DNA of 64,000 nt from Unio delphinus (taxonomy: Eukaryota; Mollusca; Bivalvia; Unionida; Unionidae): positions 186,001-250,000 of the forward strand of contig JAQISU010000026.1 in assembly GCA_029339505.1 (NCBI GenBank). The letters run 5' to 3'. Both the position numbers and the translations under genes were made by a program. The notes beneath the pieces are model-generated. The model did no database searches and had not been told where the DNA came from. It worked only from the letters and a program-made list of their open reading frames with translations. Positions 1-12,575 of the stretch are shown here, piece after piece (positions within the stretch are counted from its first letter, which is position 1; each line of letters begins with the position of its first letter).

Positions 1-1409
1 TCTCTGAATTGTGCAATCATGTGTACAATGATATAATATTTCTGTATCATACGCATCAGACTTCTTAAAAGAAAGATCTTTCCCTCGCAACAATTAATGT
101 CCTCGTTTTCTTTATCATGGATACGATTTGTAGGTGCATCATATTCCTAGGCCTAATAAAGTCTGCATAACGTTTAACAATCGCCATAGTTCAGTCTAGT
201 GCTAAATAATTCTGTCGTATACTATAGGAGAGTCACGATCCATTTAGTTTAATATTTGTACGAATATTAAACTTAGCATTCGCTGCTTTTTCTGTAAAAT
301 AACTAAAATTAAATATTTTACCCGAGTTGGGTAATCCGAGTCAAGATAGAAGTTTCCTCACATAAAATGACAGAAATCTGAAACTGAAAGTAAACGAAAA
401 ATACGTCCTGATAAAACTGTATACATGCCTTTTATAACAGCTATATTATAAATATAAAATATTTATTTATTGCTAAACTTTACTGGAATTTTGAGCTGGT
501 CGAATTAGTACATTTAAACCAGAGTACCAGATAATCCAACGTTGGGTCAAGATAATTGAATTTCGAGTTTCGAATCAATCTTTACAAATAGAATCAAACA
601 ACAATTAGTGTCGGCTTATTTCATAGAGGACTGACACAGAGGATAGTTTCTGCAGGTCACTTTCCGTAAAGTGCGGAGTCACCTATTAAACTTCGATGAC
701 AGTGGCAGTCGACCTTATCCAGATGAGTGCCTTTGTAGAATCCCAAACTATGAGCAATTAGTCATGTGATGTAGAGACATAATACGATATTTTGATGAAG
801 GTGGCTTATTTGTCACTAGGCATAAATTGATACGATCCATAATAAATTATTGGTAATCCTCGGCTCCAGACACGTGTGCTTAGAAAAGAATGGGTTGTGA
901 AGAGTAACAGATAATTACTCTATGTACGCTTTCGAATCAGTAATGTAGCGTGCATTACTGTATTCAGGTTTCATTCACGTAAAATGTTAAATAATGTATT
1001 GAAATAGCTGCTTGTTTCAGTTGTGTTATTCCAGTAACATAATAATAAGATTAGTATGCATGTTTGTAAGTATATAATAAAAATTATTAACTGAGTATTG
1101 AGAAATATTGGGTCCGATGTCATGCGAAGTAGGATGCCTAAACGTGCATTCATACAATTCACTATAGCAAAGGTTTATAATAATTTACTCTTCACAGTCA
1201 GGAAAGAAAGATCAATAATTCTCTACGAAGAACTTAAATGTCGGCTACAGATGAGGAAGAAACATTTGAATAAATAAATGTTTAATGCATAAAAATGTAT
1301 TGGTGCTTTGCGATGCTACATCGTTTTCAATTTTTGCCAATTTAATGTTTATTAGCGTAAGACTTCGTAAACAGATAGGATACGGAATTAATTCAATAAA
1401 CCGGGCCAA

Positions 1410-1411
<2 letters not shown>
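1..1411. other. AT-rich intergenic DNA, no gene seen
   Basis: No coding-like segment, tRNA or recognisable repeat was found. The few open frames are short and of random composition. Confidence 0.5.

Positions 1412-1495
<84 letters not shown>
1412..1495. repeat. (CT)n microsatellite
   Basis: An uninterrupted CT dinucleotide run of about 84 bases. With the (GA)n tract that starts at 1711 it forms an inverted repeat. Confidence 0.98.
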
Positions 1496-1500
<5 letters not shown>

Positions 1501-1707
1501 AGTGTTGAGAGTTACTATAATAATAACTTGGTCCAAACAGCATACTATCAGGGATGAAGGTAGAATTTCATACGCAGATATCGTCATTATATAAAGCATC
1601 AAATATGACAAAATGCAAAACAACATACAATAAACGCCTACCATAAAATGTACACGTAATTTGATTTGTTTAAACTTTATATAATTCATTTTTTTTAAAA
1701 GCAATCA

Positions 1708-1710
<3 letters not shown>

Positions 1711-1782
<72 letters not shown>
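1711..1782. repeat. (GA)n microsatellite
   Basis: An uninterrupted GA run of about 72 bases, complementary to the CT tract 215 bases upstream. Confidence 0.98.
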
Positions 1783-1998
1783 CAATTAGCATCTGTCCTC
1801 AATTCTCAAATAAAGGAACAAATATTTTGAAATACACTGTTATTAGCTATCGCACAATGCACAAAAACTGTCACCCAATATAAAATGAATTCATAGTATA
1901 ACGTAAGGAAGAAGCAAGCGTGATATATTCCCCTTTACAGTCGCAGAAAAGACCCATTGCTTGTATCTATAACAGTAATTTATGAGTTAAACATTGTT

Positions 1999-2292
1999 TT
2001 AATGGTTCCGGTGTCGTTTGCATCTATCATTTTCAAAAGAAGCAAACTTCTTCTGTATTTTTTTCCGTTCTAGTGTAGAGTTATAATTTTTTTGCATTTG
2101 CATGAAAGACGCGTCATCCAGACGCAGACGGTATTCAGTAGAACGTTTTACTGATTGACATAAAGCAAGATCTGGGGTGTGGGTGGAGGCAACCGAACCT
2201 TGTTCCTGCGCGCGAAATAACTTCTGCAAACGTATTTTTTTCCATTTTATCTCACTGTCAAGTAAATATTGAATGCGATGATTTTGCATCAC
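1999..2292 (-). CDS. small ORF of unknown function, possibly an exon or gene relic
   Basis: A 97-codon ATG-to-stop frame on the minus strand. The product is very basic and charged. Its last third is rich in Lys, Arg, Glu and Gln (for example RLRLDDASFMQMQKNY and LERKKIQKKF) and could form a helix or coiled coil. I see no signal peptide, membrane segment or catalytic motif. G+C is a little higher than in the flanks. An in-frame stop lies six codons before the start, and no convincing splice acceptor was found. I do not recognise the protein. In DNA this AT-rich an open frame of this length can arise by chance, so this is a weak call. Confidence 0.25.
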   Translation of the reverse strand: MMQNHRIQYLLDSEIKWKKIRLQKLFRAQEQGSVASTHTPDLALCQSVKRSTEYRLRLDDASFMQMQKNYNSTLERKKIQKKFASFENDRCKRHRNH

Positions 2293-3128
2293 AGCACGAG
2301 AGCGTTACGCAAATTGTTTTATCAAACATCTATAATATAAAAAGAAACGAATTTTTCAAATAAAAGAAATGTATCGACTGATAAAAATTATTGAAATTGG
2401 TATTGTATGTGGAAAACATTCGATGTGGTTGACGATGTGTAAATGAATATTGTTGGAAGCATACGTCCATATTGCTAAAATACGCAGATCGGTGTCAAGG
2501 CTTAAGATGTGGTATGTAAAATATGTGACACCCATCAAGTTCGATTAGCAAAGCGTCTGCGACAGCACAAATTAATTAACACTACTTTATTAATGTTCAT
2601 TTAAAGCCTAAGATCTTAATATTACCGACGACAGTAAATTACAATAAGTTAGTTCGTAATACACTCAAGCGAATCTTATTTTACTTAACTGCGATCGCTT
2701 GCTATCTTAAATGAACTTTGTTCAGAGATTAATCAATTATGTTCAAGGAAGAGAGGCCAGAATTTAAATTGCTGAATTAAAGTTTAATCTCACTCAAATA
2801 GTAACATGCAATGGCAAATTCAACAATTTTATCTTCAACGGCGTAGTCATCAGGGGTTTATTCCATATCATATAATATAAAGACATAATATTATATACAA
2901 CGGACAAATGGATAATGCAAACAATTTGTATCCATATTTGAACGAAAACAACGACACTTTCTCAGGGTTAAAATGATCACGTTAGATAATAATGATGAAT
3001 TGGTTGTCCGAGATAATTGGAATCAATTAGTGAGCAGCGTTATCGACATGTTGTAATGCCCACACTAACATCACCAGCATGGTTAACTTTATTTACTAAA
3101 GTTTGCCTTAAAAATGTATAATCATTGA
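2293..3128. other. AT-rich spacer before the decayed coding cluster
   Basis: No repeat or gene was recognised. Short open stretches near 2890-3120 on the plus strand may be further decayed parts of the downstream pseudogene, but none can be assigned. Confidence 0.35.
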
Positions 3129-5740
3129 CCTAAGTCGTGTATAGAATTTGTTAAAAAGGAACCAAATGGTGATGAAAAAATAAATTATGTAACCAACAGA
3201 GTATTAGAACATTTCAGCAATGCGGTCCGTCCATATAGATTAAGGGAGTTACGAAAATATACAATTTTACAATGTGAGACTGATGTTCGACAACGTGGCG
3301 CGACAATCGCGGATCAAGCTGCACTGAAACGAGCCATTATACAGCCAGTTATTGTTATCAAGGTCATCGATGAAATGTTAAGTCATTCAAATAAATATAA
3401 AACTTGCCGACATTTTATTGACTTTATTGAACATAATGTACCAACCTGATTAAAATTAGATCTTTATCGTCGTACGTGAAGATCTGACAAGGACCGCTCA
3501 TGGGTCATATTCCAGGGACCTGTCTTATTGCCATAATAGCTAATTTTATCAGCCAATCAAATAAAATTTTATATCTTGACGTTTGGGAGACTAAGCAGTT
3601 AGGCTGAATAGCATGAACATGTGCCGAACGATTTGATTCACTTTCAGATCTTTGAAGGCTGAATTTCAATTGACTAATTTAAAGGTCACCAGAACATCGC
3701 CCCTATACGGTCGTTGTCAGATTTTCACAAACGACAGTGGATATATGATTTTAATCACATTGCATAATATACATGCTTGAAAATCCTACTTTGGTATCTC
3801 CGATGAATTGTATAATAGAATCTTCTCACTGTTATGTCTGTAACGCTATCCTGCGTGTCAGCGCTAATAATCTAGTGTCAATTTTGTTGTTTTCTAACGA
3901 TCTTTTATCGTGATCAATGTATGTTACCATGTGTAAGATGTGTCAGGCGAGAATATTTACATGCTGAATTAATTCACTCGCTGTTGCACGTAAGTGGTTA
4001 GCACACGACGAAGAAGAATGTAATATTATCGCAAGTAAATCTTGTACAGATGCATTCGAAGCTGCGTTCAAAGAACGTCAAAAAACAAAATAACAAGAAA
4101 CCAACTCCAAAATCGTTCTTGGAATATATTCATCAATCCTGCACAGAATATGGTCACGGAGGTCTTTTGAATACCAATTATACAGTAGACGATGTAGTTA
4201 GCGTCGACATGGTTGCGTGTCATGTCGTGAATGTTCTGGGACAAGGCGAATGTCAACTGTTTTACACGATTTGGAAATCCCACGGATCATCTCGTCAGAA
4301 TCTGTATCAATAGACCGCTACCTGATAAAGATTTTACTGGTATTGCTCACGTTACGTTGTTTGAATTTTCTCCAGATTGTCATACGTTTATCCCGGTTTT
4401 GACGTCATTTTATCTCGAGCTCGATCAAACACGAAATGCGCATCAATGGTCCCGTGTTATTACGTTTCAGGGTAGACACAAAAATTCATCTCTTTGTCGC
4501 AGAAGCATTAATTACAGACAAAACCATCAAACAAGTCTGACTTCCAACATGTAAATAAACATAACCACGGAAGTAATATCACAAGCGAATGATAACGGTA
4601 GAAAAATAATTTCAATTTAACGCCGGATCTTCTGTCGACTATACTCGTACACGACGACTGTCCTATATCAAGATGAATTGTATTTTCTGATCTGAGGTTG
4701 TAAAGGACACAAATAGTCCCGAAAATAAATTTGATTTTTTTTTAAAAAAATAGGTGGTTACTAAACAAATACGTTCATATGATTACATGCGATGATAAAG
4801 GACAGCACCCGCCAATTACTGGAAATTATCTTCATGATTGGTTATTTAAACATGCTGATTATAACGAAGAAGCATGTGAGGATTATTGAGTTAAAAATGG
4901 AACACTAAGAACATTCAACTAGTTATTCGTTTGCAGTAATTAATATCAATTTCAGTGTGAACAAATGCGTAAATATATAGCAGAAACTTTCTGAAAGATT
5001 TTTTTTATCAAGATGGACTCCAGATGATTTAGTGTTTTTTTCTTCTCACGAGAACATACGAGTTGTAATTTTCAAGTACAATTTCATATAATTCATGAAG
5101 GAAAATGTTCAACATATCTTGTCTCGTTACTGCATCGCTCTGAAGGTAGTCGCAGAAAAAAAATATGTCAGTCACAATTCCTTCACAGCCATTTATTCTT
5201 GTGCTAAACCGTATATTTCTACTTTAACGAGGTCAAATCCGCGTTAGAATCTAACACTGTCATTTCTGTTACGCAGGTACGGCAGATAACGCACAATGAT
5301 TAACAATATCATAGCCGAAGAGTAGTTGGAAGTTTGACGATCGAATGTTAAATTTAGCAGATCTCGCTGTGTCTCTGGTGGAGTTTATGTCACAGTTATC
5401 TGGAACTGTTCTCGAGAAGATTTAGCGGGGTAGTATTATTGACAATAAATTATCAACGCAACCAATTTTCACGTTAATCGCAAAATAAATAGTCTCATAA
5501 TGACGCAGTAACCAGCAACACTAACGCGTCTGTGATCTTACCGTTGATGATATTCTCAAGTTGATTAAATGTAATGGTGAATTTACTTGGGGTTACTCCG
5601 GGATAGGCTTACCCGTCAGATATTCCAGACAGTTTTCACTATGGATCATAAATAGTATTCATATATATTATTAATCAACTAGCTCATCAAGGTGGCAACA
5701 TTGTGTTGGCGTGTCTCGAATATAAGCGTGATATTGTTTT
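3129..5740 (+). pseudogene. decayed polymerase-B-like / helicase / HNH-like gene of a mobile element or virus-like integrant
   Basis: Ordered coding-like segments lie on the plus strand, broken by frameshifts, stops and at least one deletion. The segment 3129-3449 is 106 codons open. 3998-4093 follows. 4050-4313 has YGHGGLLNT and VVSVDMVAC, the latter like polymerase-B motif A. The shifted frame 4231-4554 continues with RFGNPT, INRPLP and FEFSPDCH. 4782-4889 has GQHPPITG and LHDWL, like an SF1 helicase after Walker B. 5011-5247 (one internal stop) has RWTPDDLVFFSS. At 5546-5738, two frames end in HQGGNIVLACLEY, resembling an HNH or treble-clef H-N-C pattern. This order matches large polymerase-plus-helicase proteins I recall from fungal and invertebrate genomes; that is memory, not a search result. 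Polymerase motifs B and C and Walker A are not visible and may have been lost between 4560 and 4780. The copy cannot be functional. A Maverick-like or other DNA-virus-like fossil is possible. Confidence 0.55.
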
Positions 5741-6680
5741 AAATTCGTTTTTAAATTGTCATTACATGTTATTGTAATGTCAATTTATTCAGAAAATCGG
5801 TTTGCCGAATTATTCTTCGGTAAACAAGTAATGTTGACCTAGATCCTGAACTTGATTTAAGGTTAATGGAAACCACGTAACCATGTTTTATTATTATTTT
5901 TATATAATTGGTTGTTGTAAAGATCAAAATGGGACTAGAGAAGAAGTAAACAACTTTTTATTCTTAAAGTAAAAATGGTTGGTTCTACTCAGGGTCAAGT
6001 TAGGAGTACATGATAGAAACGGTCACCTTACTCCTTCACTCCCCCTTTCGTGAGTTCCCAATTAGGGGATTTGTTGTAACTGCGTATTTAGAATACAATA
6101 TAATCTTTGTTTTAGTGAAAAATAGTTAGTTCTGGGCTTTTACAAATGATGTTAAGTCATTTTCTTTTGTTGTAGCAAGTTTTTAAATCATGTTAACTTT
6201 CCTTCAGTTCATATGGATTTTAAAGGATTAATTCGTATCTCTTCAAATAGTTGATGTGCTCATACGCAACTCTTGGACAAAGACGGTTTATTAAACTATT
6301 ATTCAGATTTCCATAACCCGAGTATTTAATCTGTGATTCTATAAGGAACTTTAGATAAAAACAAAACAAGACTTCAGCAGATGTCATCGTCTTCCGTCTA
6401 GGATTTTCCAACAAGACTCGAATTACGTTATCGTTTTCCATCTTGGATTTTCCAAAAAGACTCGAACTTGAATCCATTTAGAACCATTTCATTACTAGGA
6501 CTTTTGCAATTTTATTATTCTTGAATTATATTTTGATTTGATTCTTAAAACTGTAAGTTCATTTTTTCATTTTACAACCTCTTTCCAAGGAGCCTAAACT
6601 CGTAACAATATGAAGTATCTCGTTATGAAGAAGATGTCATATTAAGGTTAAATGAATTACATAGATATGATAATAATATG
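5741..6680. other. intergenic DNA, no feature recognised
   Basis: AT-rich sequence. The 85-codon minus-strand frame at 6220-6477 has no recognisable motif and is not called. Confidence 0.4.
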
Positions 6681-6682
6681 AC

Positions 6683-6905
6683 CTCTTCATCGAGGTAAAG
6701 GGTGGTCTAAAGATCTCACCGTTCAGGACTGTTGCCATTTCACCTCAATCTGCGTGATTTCAGGTTTCAAGCTCGGCTAACATGGATACGTGAGAAAGCT
6801 TGCCTGTAGCTTCTCGTGGGTCAGAGTGATTCATCCCAGTGTTTTCCAGGGTTCTTCCTCCACCAATTATACTGGCCGCCAGGTATAGGGGATTTAACGG
6901 TTAGT
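6683..6905 (+). mobile_element. SINE-B copy (tRNA-derived), degenerate
   Basis: Shares its body with the copy at 14371: a tRNA-like head (GGTGGTCTAAAG, CTCACCGTT), then GAGAAAGCTTGCC, GTAGCTTCTCGTGGGTC and GTTCTTCCTCCACCA, ending in GGGGATTTAACGG. The A and B boxes are eroded, so this is an old copy. It abuts a SINE-A copy directly downstream. Confidence 0.8.
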
Positions 6906-6917
6906 ATCTCCCTTGAC

Positions 6918-7222
6918 CGCTGAGATGGCCTAATGGCCAGAGCTTCCGCCATGGCTGTTGGATGTCCTGGGTTCGATCCCCGGCCGAGTCATACCAAAGA
7001 TTTACATAAATGGCACTAACAACTGCCTCGCTTGGCGCTCAGCATTTAAAGGTTAGTGTTATGACTCAAACGCCTGGTGTCATGATAATATAACTGGGTG
7101 AGGTGGTGCATCATCATACATGGCTTCGAAATGATGCCCCAGTGCTAGACATTAATATAAACTGTCACACTGCAGACATCGTAGCGATATGACTAAATTT
7201 CTTTTTAAAGCTACGTTAAATA
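6918..7222 (+). mobile_element. SINE-A copy (tRNA-derived)
   Basis: The tRNA-like head has an A-box-like TGGCCTAATGGCC and a near-perfect B box, GGTTCGATCCC. The shared body includes GAGTCATACCAAAG, AACTGCCTCGCTTGGCGCTC and CATCGTAGCGATATGAC. The 3' end runs into a (CA)n tract in place of the CAAA tail seen in other copies. It is transcribable in principle by RNA polymerase III and would be mobilised by a partner LINE. Confidence 0.88.

Positions 7223-7223
<1 letters not shown>

Positions 7224-7273
<50 letters not shown>
7224..7273. repeat. (CA)n microsatellite at SINE 3' end
   Basis: About 25 CA units directly follow the SINE-A body. Confidence 0.97.
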
Positions 7274-7274
<1 letters not shown>

Positions 7275-10200
7275 CTCCCCTTGAAAACACCAGAGGGCGT
7301 CTACGTGCAACTCACTTTAAAGATGGCAGATTTAGATCAAGAAAATAACACAGAGCGCTCAAATTATGCAACAAAGATCTATACCTCGCTATCTTAAAAA
7401 GAAATTCTATCAATATTTAATCAATTGTTTTTACAGCTTTTTTTCACTAACTGCGCTGGTCCCAGCTTTCAAATACAAGTTCTCTGCCCATTTAAGAGCT
7501 TCTTGGTCTTTCCATTGCTCTTTTATTCTCTAGTTTGTATTATTTGATTGTGCGAAATTGTATCTATGAGGACATCATTTGTCGTAAAAGTAATAAGATT
7601 ACAATTCTATCTAAACTGTATTAAAAGTAATGTTTCACAAAATTATATTGAAAGTAATTTTCTACTAAAATACAGTGAGATTAATTTCATTTATTTCTAT
7701 ATCACAACTATATACTATTAGAATAAAGATTAGACCCTTATGAACTAAGGCAAAACTCTCTAGAGAAAATCAGTGTTAGAAGAACAGGTTTGTGAATCTA
7801 AAACAATCATTGAACACGAACAGCTATTTTATTGTTTGTTTAAGTGATCCGGTACAATAAACTGATACGCCTACTAGACATTTTGTAACTACATGTGTTG
7901 TATATCCAACAAGTAAGATTTGCTACATATAAATAGAAGATGACAGCATATATAATAGGAGAAATAGCCAGATTTAGCAGTACATAAACTAATTGTCCGT
8001 TTCAGTTAGTTGATACCAGCATGATTGTTTTAATATTTCTTTACTATTCTTTAAAATAATGTATTGGAAAATTTAATTGTTATAGAACTTGAATTTGATT
8101 GTATTTATTGTCTTGAATATATAAAATACGACGTTCTCTACCAACTTCATACTCAGTAATATTTAATTCAGAAATAAAATAATCTTTAAATGATAGAGTT
8201 TAATATGTTGGTATTTTAGATTAAATTCAGAAAAAAATATATATTTCTACTAAATGATTGCATTATTAGTCTGATTTACTGAATTTTAGATTCTTGAGAT
8301 ATCATACATTTATTCGAAATTTAATTATTTGTATTATATTCTAAAAGACAGAATAATGAAAATATGTTTATATTTATACCAATTTAATCAAAATAGTTAA
8401 TAGAGGTACAACGAGAACAAATTCTAACTGTTCAAGGATCTTTATTTTTTTTATTGATTTAGACTGTTGCATTTGTAATTAATGTTCATTATATTTTTCT
8501 TGAAATGACTTTAGAATTTTTCAAAATGCACAAATGTCAACCATGCATGAACAGACAAGCACACGTACTAGTCACCTTGATGATTATTTAAATTGTATTT
8601 CCTTGAATGGTTGGAATGTTTAGAATAATCAATTTGGATAAACAACAATGTTAGACACACTATGCATGTAAGACATTTGTGGTTCTCACCTATCTGCCTG
8701 TCTATATGTATGTCTGTCTCATTTATCTATATGTATGTCTGTCTCATTTGTCTATATGTATGTCTGTCTCATTTCATTTGGTGCATGGGTATGTATATCT
8801 TCGAATGACTTTGTGTTCACATACGTATATTATTACATAAACATAATTCTGGTTTTAAAAAGAGTATAATGTGATGCTCAGATACAGTGACTGATAGATA
8901 AAGACAACAAATATAAATATTTGTCAGTATCCATTTATTAATGACTTGTAGAGCATGTTCTTACGAGCAGTCTCTTTTTAAATCATACTGTTTGCAATGT
9001 TACATCCGGTCACGTGGATACATATTGATTTAAAAGACGAACCAAAGTAATAGGACGGAATCTTTGAAATAATTGGATCGTTAAAACTTACATATTTTTG
9101 ATGCAAGGATAGCTAAACAAATTAAAAGAATTTTAAGAATGATGTTATATATGAATTTACTGGTGGAAATCCAAAATGTTGTTTAAAGATCCCAGCGAAT
9201 TTGAAAGTTATTACGTGTCAGTATAAGCAAAGAAAATTCATGCTGAAAGTTTGGCATGTACCGTCCGTTATTTGTCGTTTCAAACGTTTTTAAAAACAAT
9301 TAAAAAAAGAAGAAAAAAAAAACGTTCTTGCGCATGTTGTTTAATCCGAATATTGTACGATATTTACACCCAAATATGAATAAATATTCCATCTGCTTTA
9401 ATTACACTCCTTTATCTTTATGATAGCTAATGTAATTATTGCTTTGTTAAGTTCCTCTGAATACATTAATATACTGTGTTCCATTTTTTTAATGAAACAT
9501 TTTGTCTAAAATATTCAGGCATTACAGATCAGCTGACGTTTCGAATTTGTGTTATAATTTCCTTATCGAACTTGTGTTATAACGTGCTTAACTCGTTTTA
9601 TAAACGAACTATTAACCTTGCGAAAGTAAATGAGAAAAAGTATATCAACATAGGAGCAATGCAAATTGTTGAGATTGTTTTCGTTAAAGTTATGCAGCCA
9701 GAAATGTGCAATAAATGTATAAAATCGGAGAGAAAAGTGAAATGTTTCTACAAATGTATCTGAAATTTTGGATAATGAATCTATATTATCTAGTATAATA
9801 TAAATATGGACAGTGTGTTTAATTAAATTATTTGATATTATTTAAGAATGGAAAGTAAATTTTCTTTAAATATCTGATATAAAGTAAAGTTTGGACACCA
9901 AATCTATTAATCTGATTTAATGTCGATATTTATTCTCCTAGTATGAACAAAAGATGTTTGACATATATAATTTATTTATTGGTTTAACCCTATATAGCAT
10001 ATATTGTACTGAAAAATGGAGTTAAACCATGACATTACAACTGCAAACCTTAGGACAGTACATTTTGACACAATGCTTAACAACTTCAAATGTTAAATAC
10101 TGTCTTTTGTCCAACTATTATCTTCTTCCAGTGACGTCAATTCATGTTTTTGAGGAGGGGGTGGGAGCAAAACGTGATTAAGGAGGCGTGGACAACGTAT

Positions 10201-10641
10201 ATAGGCTACAGCACATGCAAATTCAAGGTGGGGAGGGGAATGCAAATGCCCCTACTCCACCCTAAATTACGTCCCTGTCTACCTCCATTTGAAGAAAGAA
10301 ACTGACGTCGGATTCGCACACATTTCCGGTTCCAGCAAAGACTTGTATATAACGATGCTATCTTTTCGTCTGATCAGCCACGCATAAATATATAAAATAT
10401 GTATCGTGTGCACACGGTAACCATGGAATCTAACTTCTGAGATCAGAATGCGAATTAAGATTTCCATGCGCTTTAAATGCGTTTTCTTGTTGTCAAACGG
10501 CTGTGAACTTTGTTTTACAACGATTTGTATGACAGTTAATAAAAACAAGTTGCACCATGTCGTCCAAATGATCCAAACATTGATGTATGTAGTATTTAAA
10601 GTGCTGAAAACTCGAGAAACAATTCTTAAATACGCATTATA

Positions 10642-10642
<1 letters not shown>
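7274..10642. other. long AT-rich intergenic stretch
   Basis: No gene was recognised in about 3.3 kb. It holds a short tandem of about three 26-bp units at 8699-8778 (TATATGTATGTCTGTCTCAT core) and A/T-rich low-complexity DNA. The 95-codon frame at 9476-9763 has random-looking composition. Confidence 0.5.
8699..8778. repeat. 26-bp tandem repeat, about 3 copies
   Basis: The unit CTATATGTATGTCTGTCTCA plus ATTT is repeated three times with single-base changes. Confidence 0.9.
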
Positions 10643-10702
<60 letters not shown>

Positions 10703-10710
10703 TGTGTGTG
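10643..10710. repeat. (GT)n microsatellite at SINE tail
   Basis: About 34 TG units with one interruption. It abuts the 3' end of the reversed SINE-A. Confidence 0.97.
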
Positions 10711-11015
10711 ATTTTGGATTTTCAAAAAAGCTTTAACAATGTTTAAGTCATATTGCTACGAAATCTGCAGTGTGGCAGTTTATAGTGATGTCTACAGTGG
10801 GGCATCATGCCGCAGACATGTATCATGAAGTCCCATCCAGTCACATTATCCTGACATCAGGACGGCCAGTCATAACACTAACCTCTTAATGCTGAGCGCC
10901 AAGGGCGGCAGCTGTTAGTGCCATTTTTATGTCTTTGGTATGACTCGGCCGGGTAGTCGAATCCACAACCTTCCGCATCCGATGCGGACGCTCTAACCTC
11001 TAGGCCTCCAGAATG
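10711..11015 (-). mobile_element. SINE-A copy, reverse orientation
   Basis: The reverse complement of the SINE-A body is clear: CTTTAACAATG, TCATATTGCTACGAAATC, CACATTATCCTGACATCAGG, AACCTCTTAATGCTGAGCG and TTTGGTATGACTCGGCCGGG. The B box is mutated (GTCGAATCCACAACC on the plus strand). Its A-rich tail position carries a (GT)n run. Confidence 0.88.
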
Positions 11016-11951
11016 GTCTAGCATTATATTGCAGTTTATATTCATCTGGGACCAAGGGAGAAAATTGTTCAGGACTATTTACTTTGGCGAATGTACAACT
11101 GCTGTTTACAATGTATTTGTTTCTATGAATTCTTTTTTTAAAAATAGACCCTTTCCAGATAGAAGGAGCGGCTCGGTGTTTGATGATTGAAGGAGAAATA
11201 AGTATGACAAACACAACAGACTATTATCTGCTGTCGCATTATGAGACTGCACGTGAGTATCTATGTTGTTTGCAGCTGGACGCGACTTATAAGAGAGTAT
11301 ACACGGTACAAACGATTAACGTAAAGTACTAACAATCTTTTGCGGCATTGATTTGCATCCAAAGCAGACAAGCTGAATAGTGTCGTAAATATGTATTATC
11401 TAGCTGTCATGTGCAGTCATGTGCATGTCATACTTGTGCATTTTACAAGATCAAATGATGAAACAGAATAAAGACAACATAAGTAGCCAAACATGATATT
11501 AAAAAGAAAGTGTTATTGCTTATTTGTTCTGATCTGAAAGTGGTAAGTAAAGAGAGAAACGACATGTTTTGTAAGAAGATAGAGACTGGTTCACATGATT
11601 TAGTATTATCGATAATTTAAAACAATGTTACTAGACACATTTTTAATCGTTGCTAGTGTTGGACCGCATGTAGTTTAAATTACTTAAATTGATTGTTTGA
11701 TAACGTCATTGTTGCTTGTGTTATAACGATCTTTAAAATATAGGAGAAATTCGAAGACAAATCTGAGGATTGTGTTGCATCACGATTTTGTTAATTTCTG
11801 TCTTTAATACAGCATGGCATATATCATTGTTTGCAAGAAATAGTTCGCTAAACTAATTTCTTACTGGAAATATAAACAATTTTACGTTTATTGCTTTTTC
11901 AGACTATCGACATGTTTCTGATGGAACTGGTTCACCATATAGAAGATATCA
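11016..11951. other. intergenic DNA, no feature recognised
   Basis: AT-rich sequence between a SINE and a minisatellite. No gene, repeat or RNA was recognised. Confidence 0.45.
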
Positions 11952-12290
11952 CACCTGTCTGTATACATCGCACCTGTTTGCATACGTCGTACCTGTCTGT
12001 ATACATCGCACCTGTCTGTATACACTGCACCTGTCTATGTACATCGCACCTTTCTGTATACAATGCACCTGTGTGTATACATTGCATCTATTTGTATACA
12101 TCTCACCTGTCTGTATGCATCGCACCTATTTGTATACATCGTACCTATCTGTATACATCGTACCTATTTGTATAAATCGCACCAGTCTGTATATATCGCA
12201 CCTATTTGTGTACATCGCACCTATTTGTGTACATCGCACCTATTTGTATACATCGCACCTTTTTATATACATCGCACATGTTTGTATACC
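11952..12290. repeat. 19-bp minisatellite, about 18 copies
   Basis: The unit TGTATACATCGCACCTATT is repeated head to tail with scattered substitutions. Because 19 is not a multiple of 3 and the unit lacks stops, all three plus frames stay open and yield spurious Cys/His/Tyr-rich ORFs of 87-98 codons. Confidence 0.95.
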
Positions 12291-12575
12291 CAAAGTATGA
12301 GGTCTTTATGTTATGTAATATCTACAAACTTGTCAGCGACATGAAAATATCAGTAATGGAAATATTACAGGTAAGTATGAGTACGAGATTCAAGTCAGTT
12401 TCTAAAATAACAAAAAGAAAATGTTGCATAATAGTGCGAACTCGAAACTATGATAATTTGTTCGATAATTTAGTGGAAATAGGTGGGGTGAGGTGTGCGT
12501 AAACGACCCTGGTTTGTAATACCCTAATAATTTCGATAAATATTTAGCATCAGTTATCGATGAATTTTGAAAATT

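Noticed and set aside
1285..1704. ORFs rich in Ser-Leu or Arg-Glu
   Set aside because: Translations of CT/GA dinucleotide runs.
11891..12502. Overlapping Cys/His-rich ORFs resembling a zinc-finger protein
   Set aside because: They are translations of a 19-bp repeat in three frames; the Cys and His spacing follows the repeat, not a finger.
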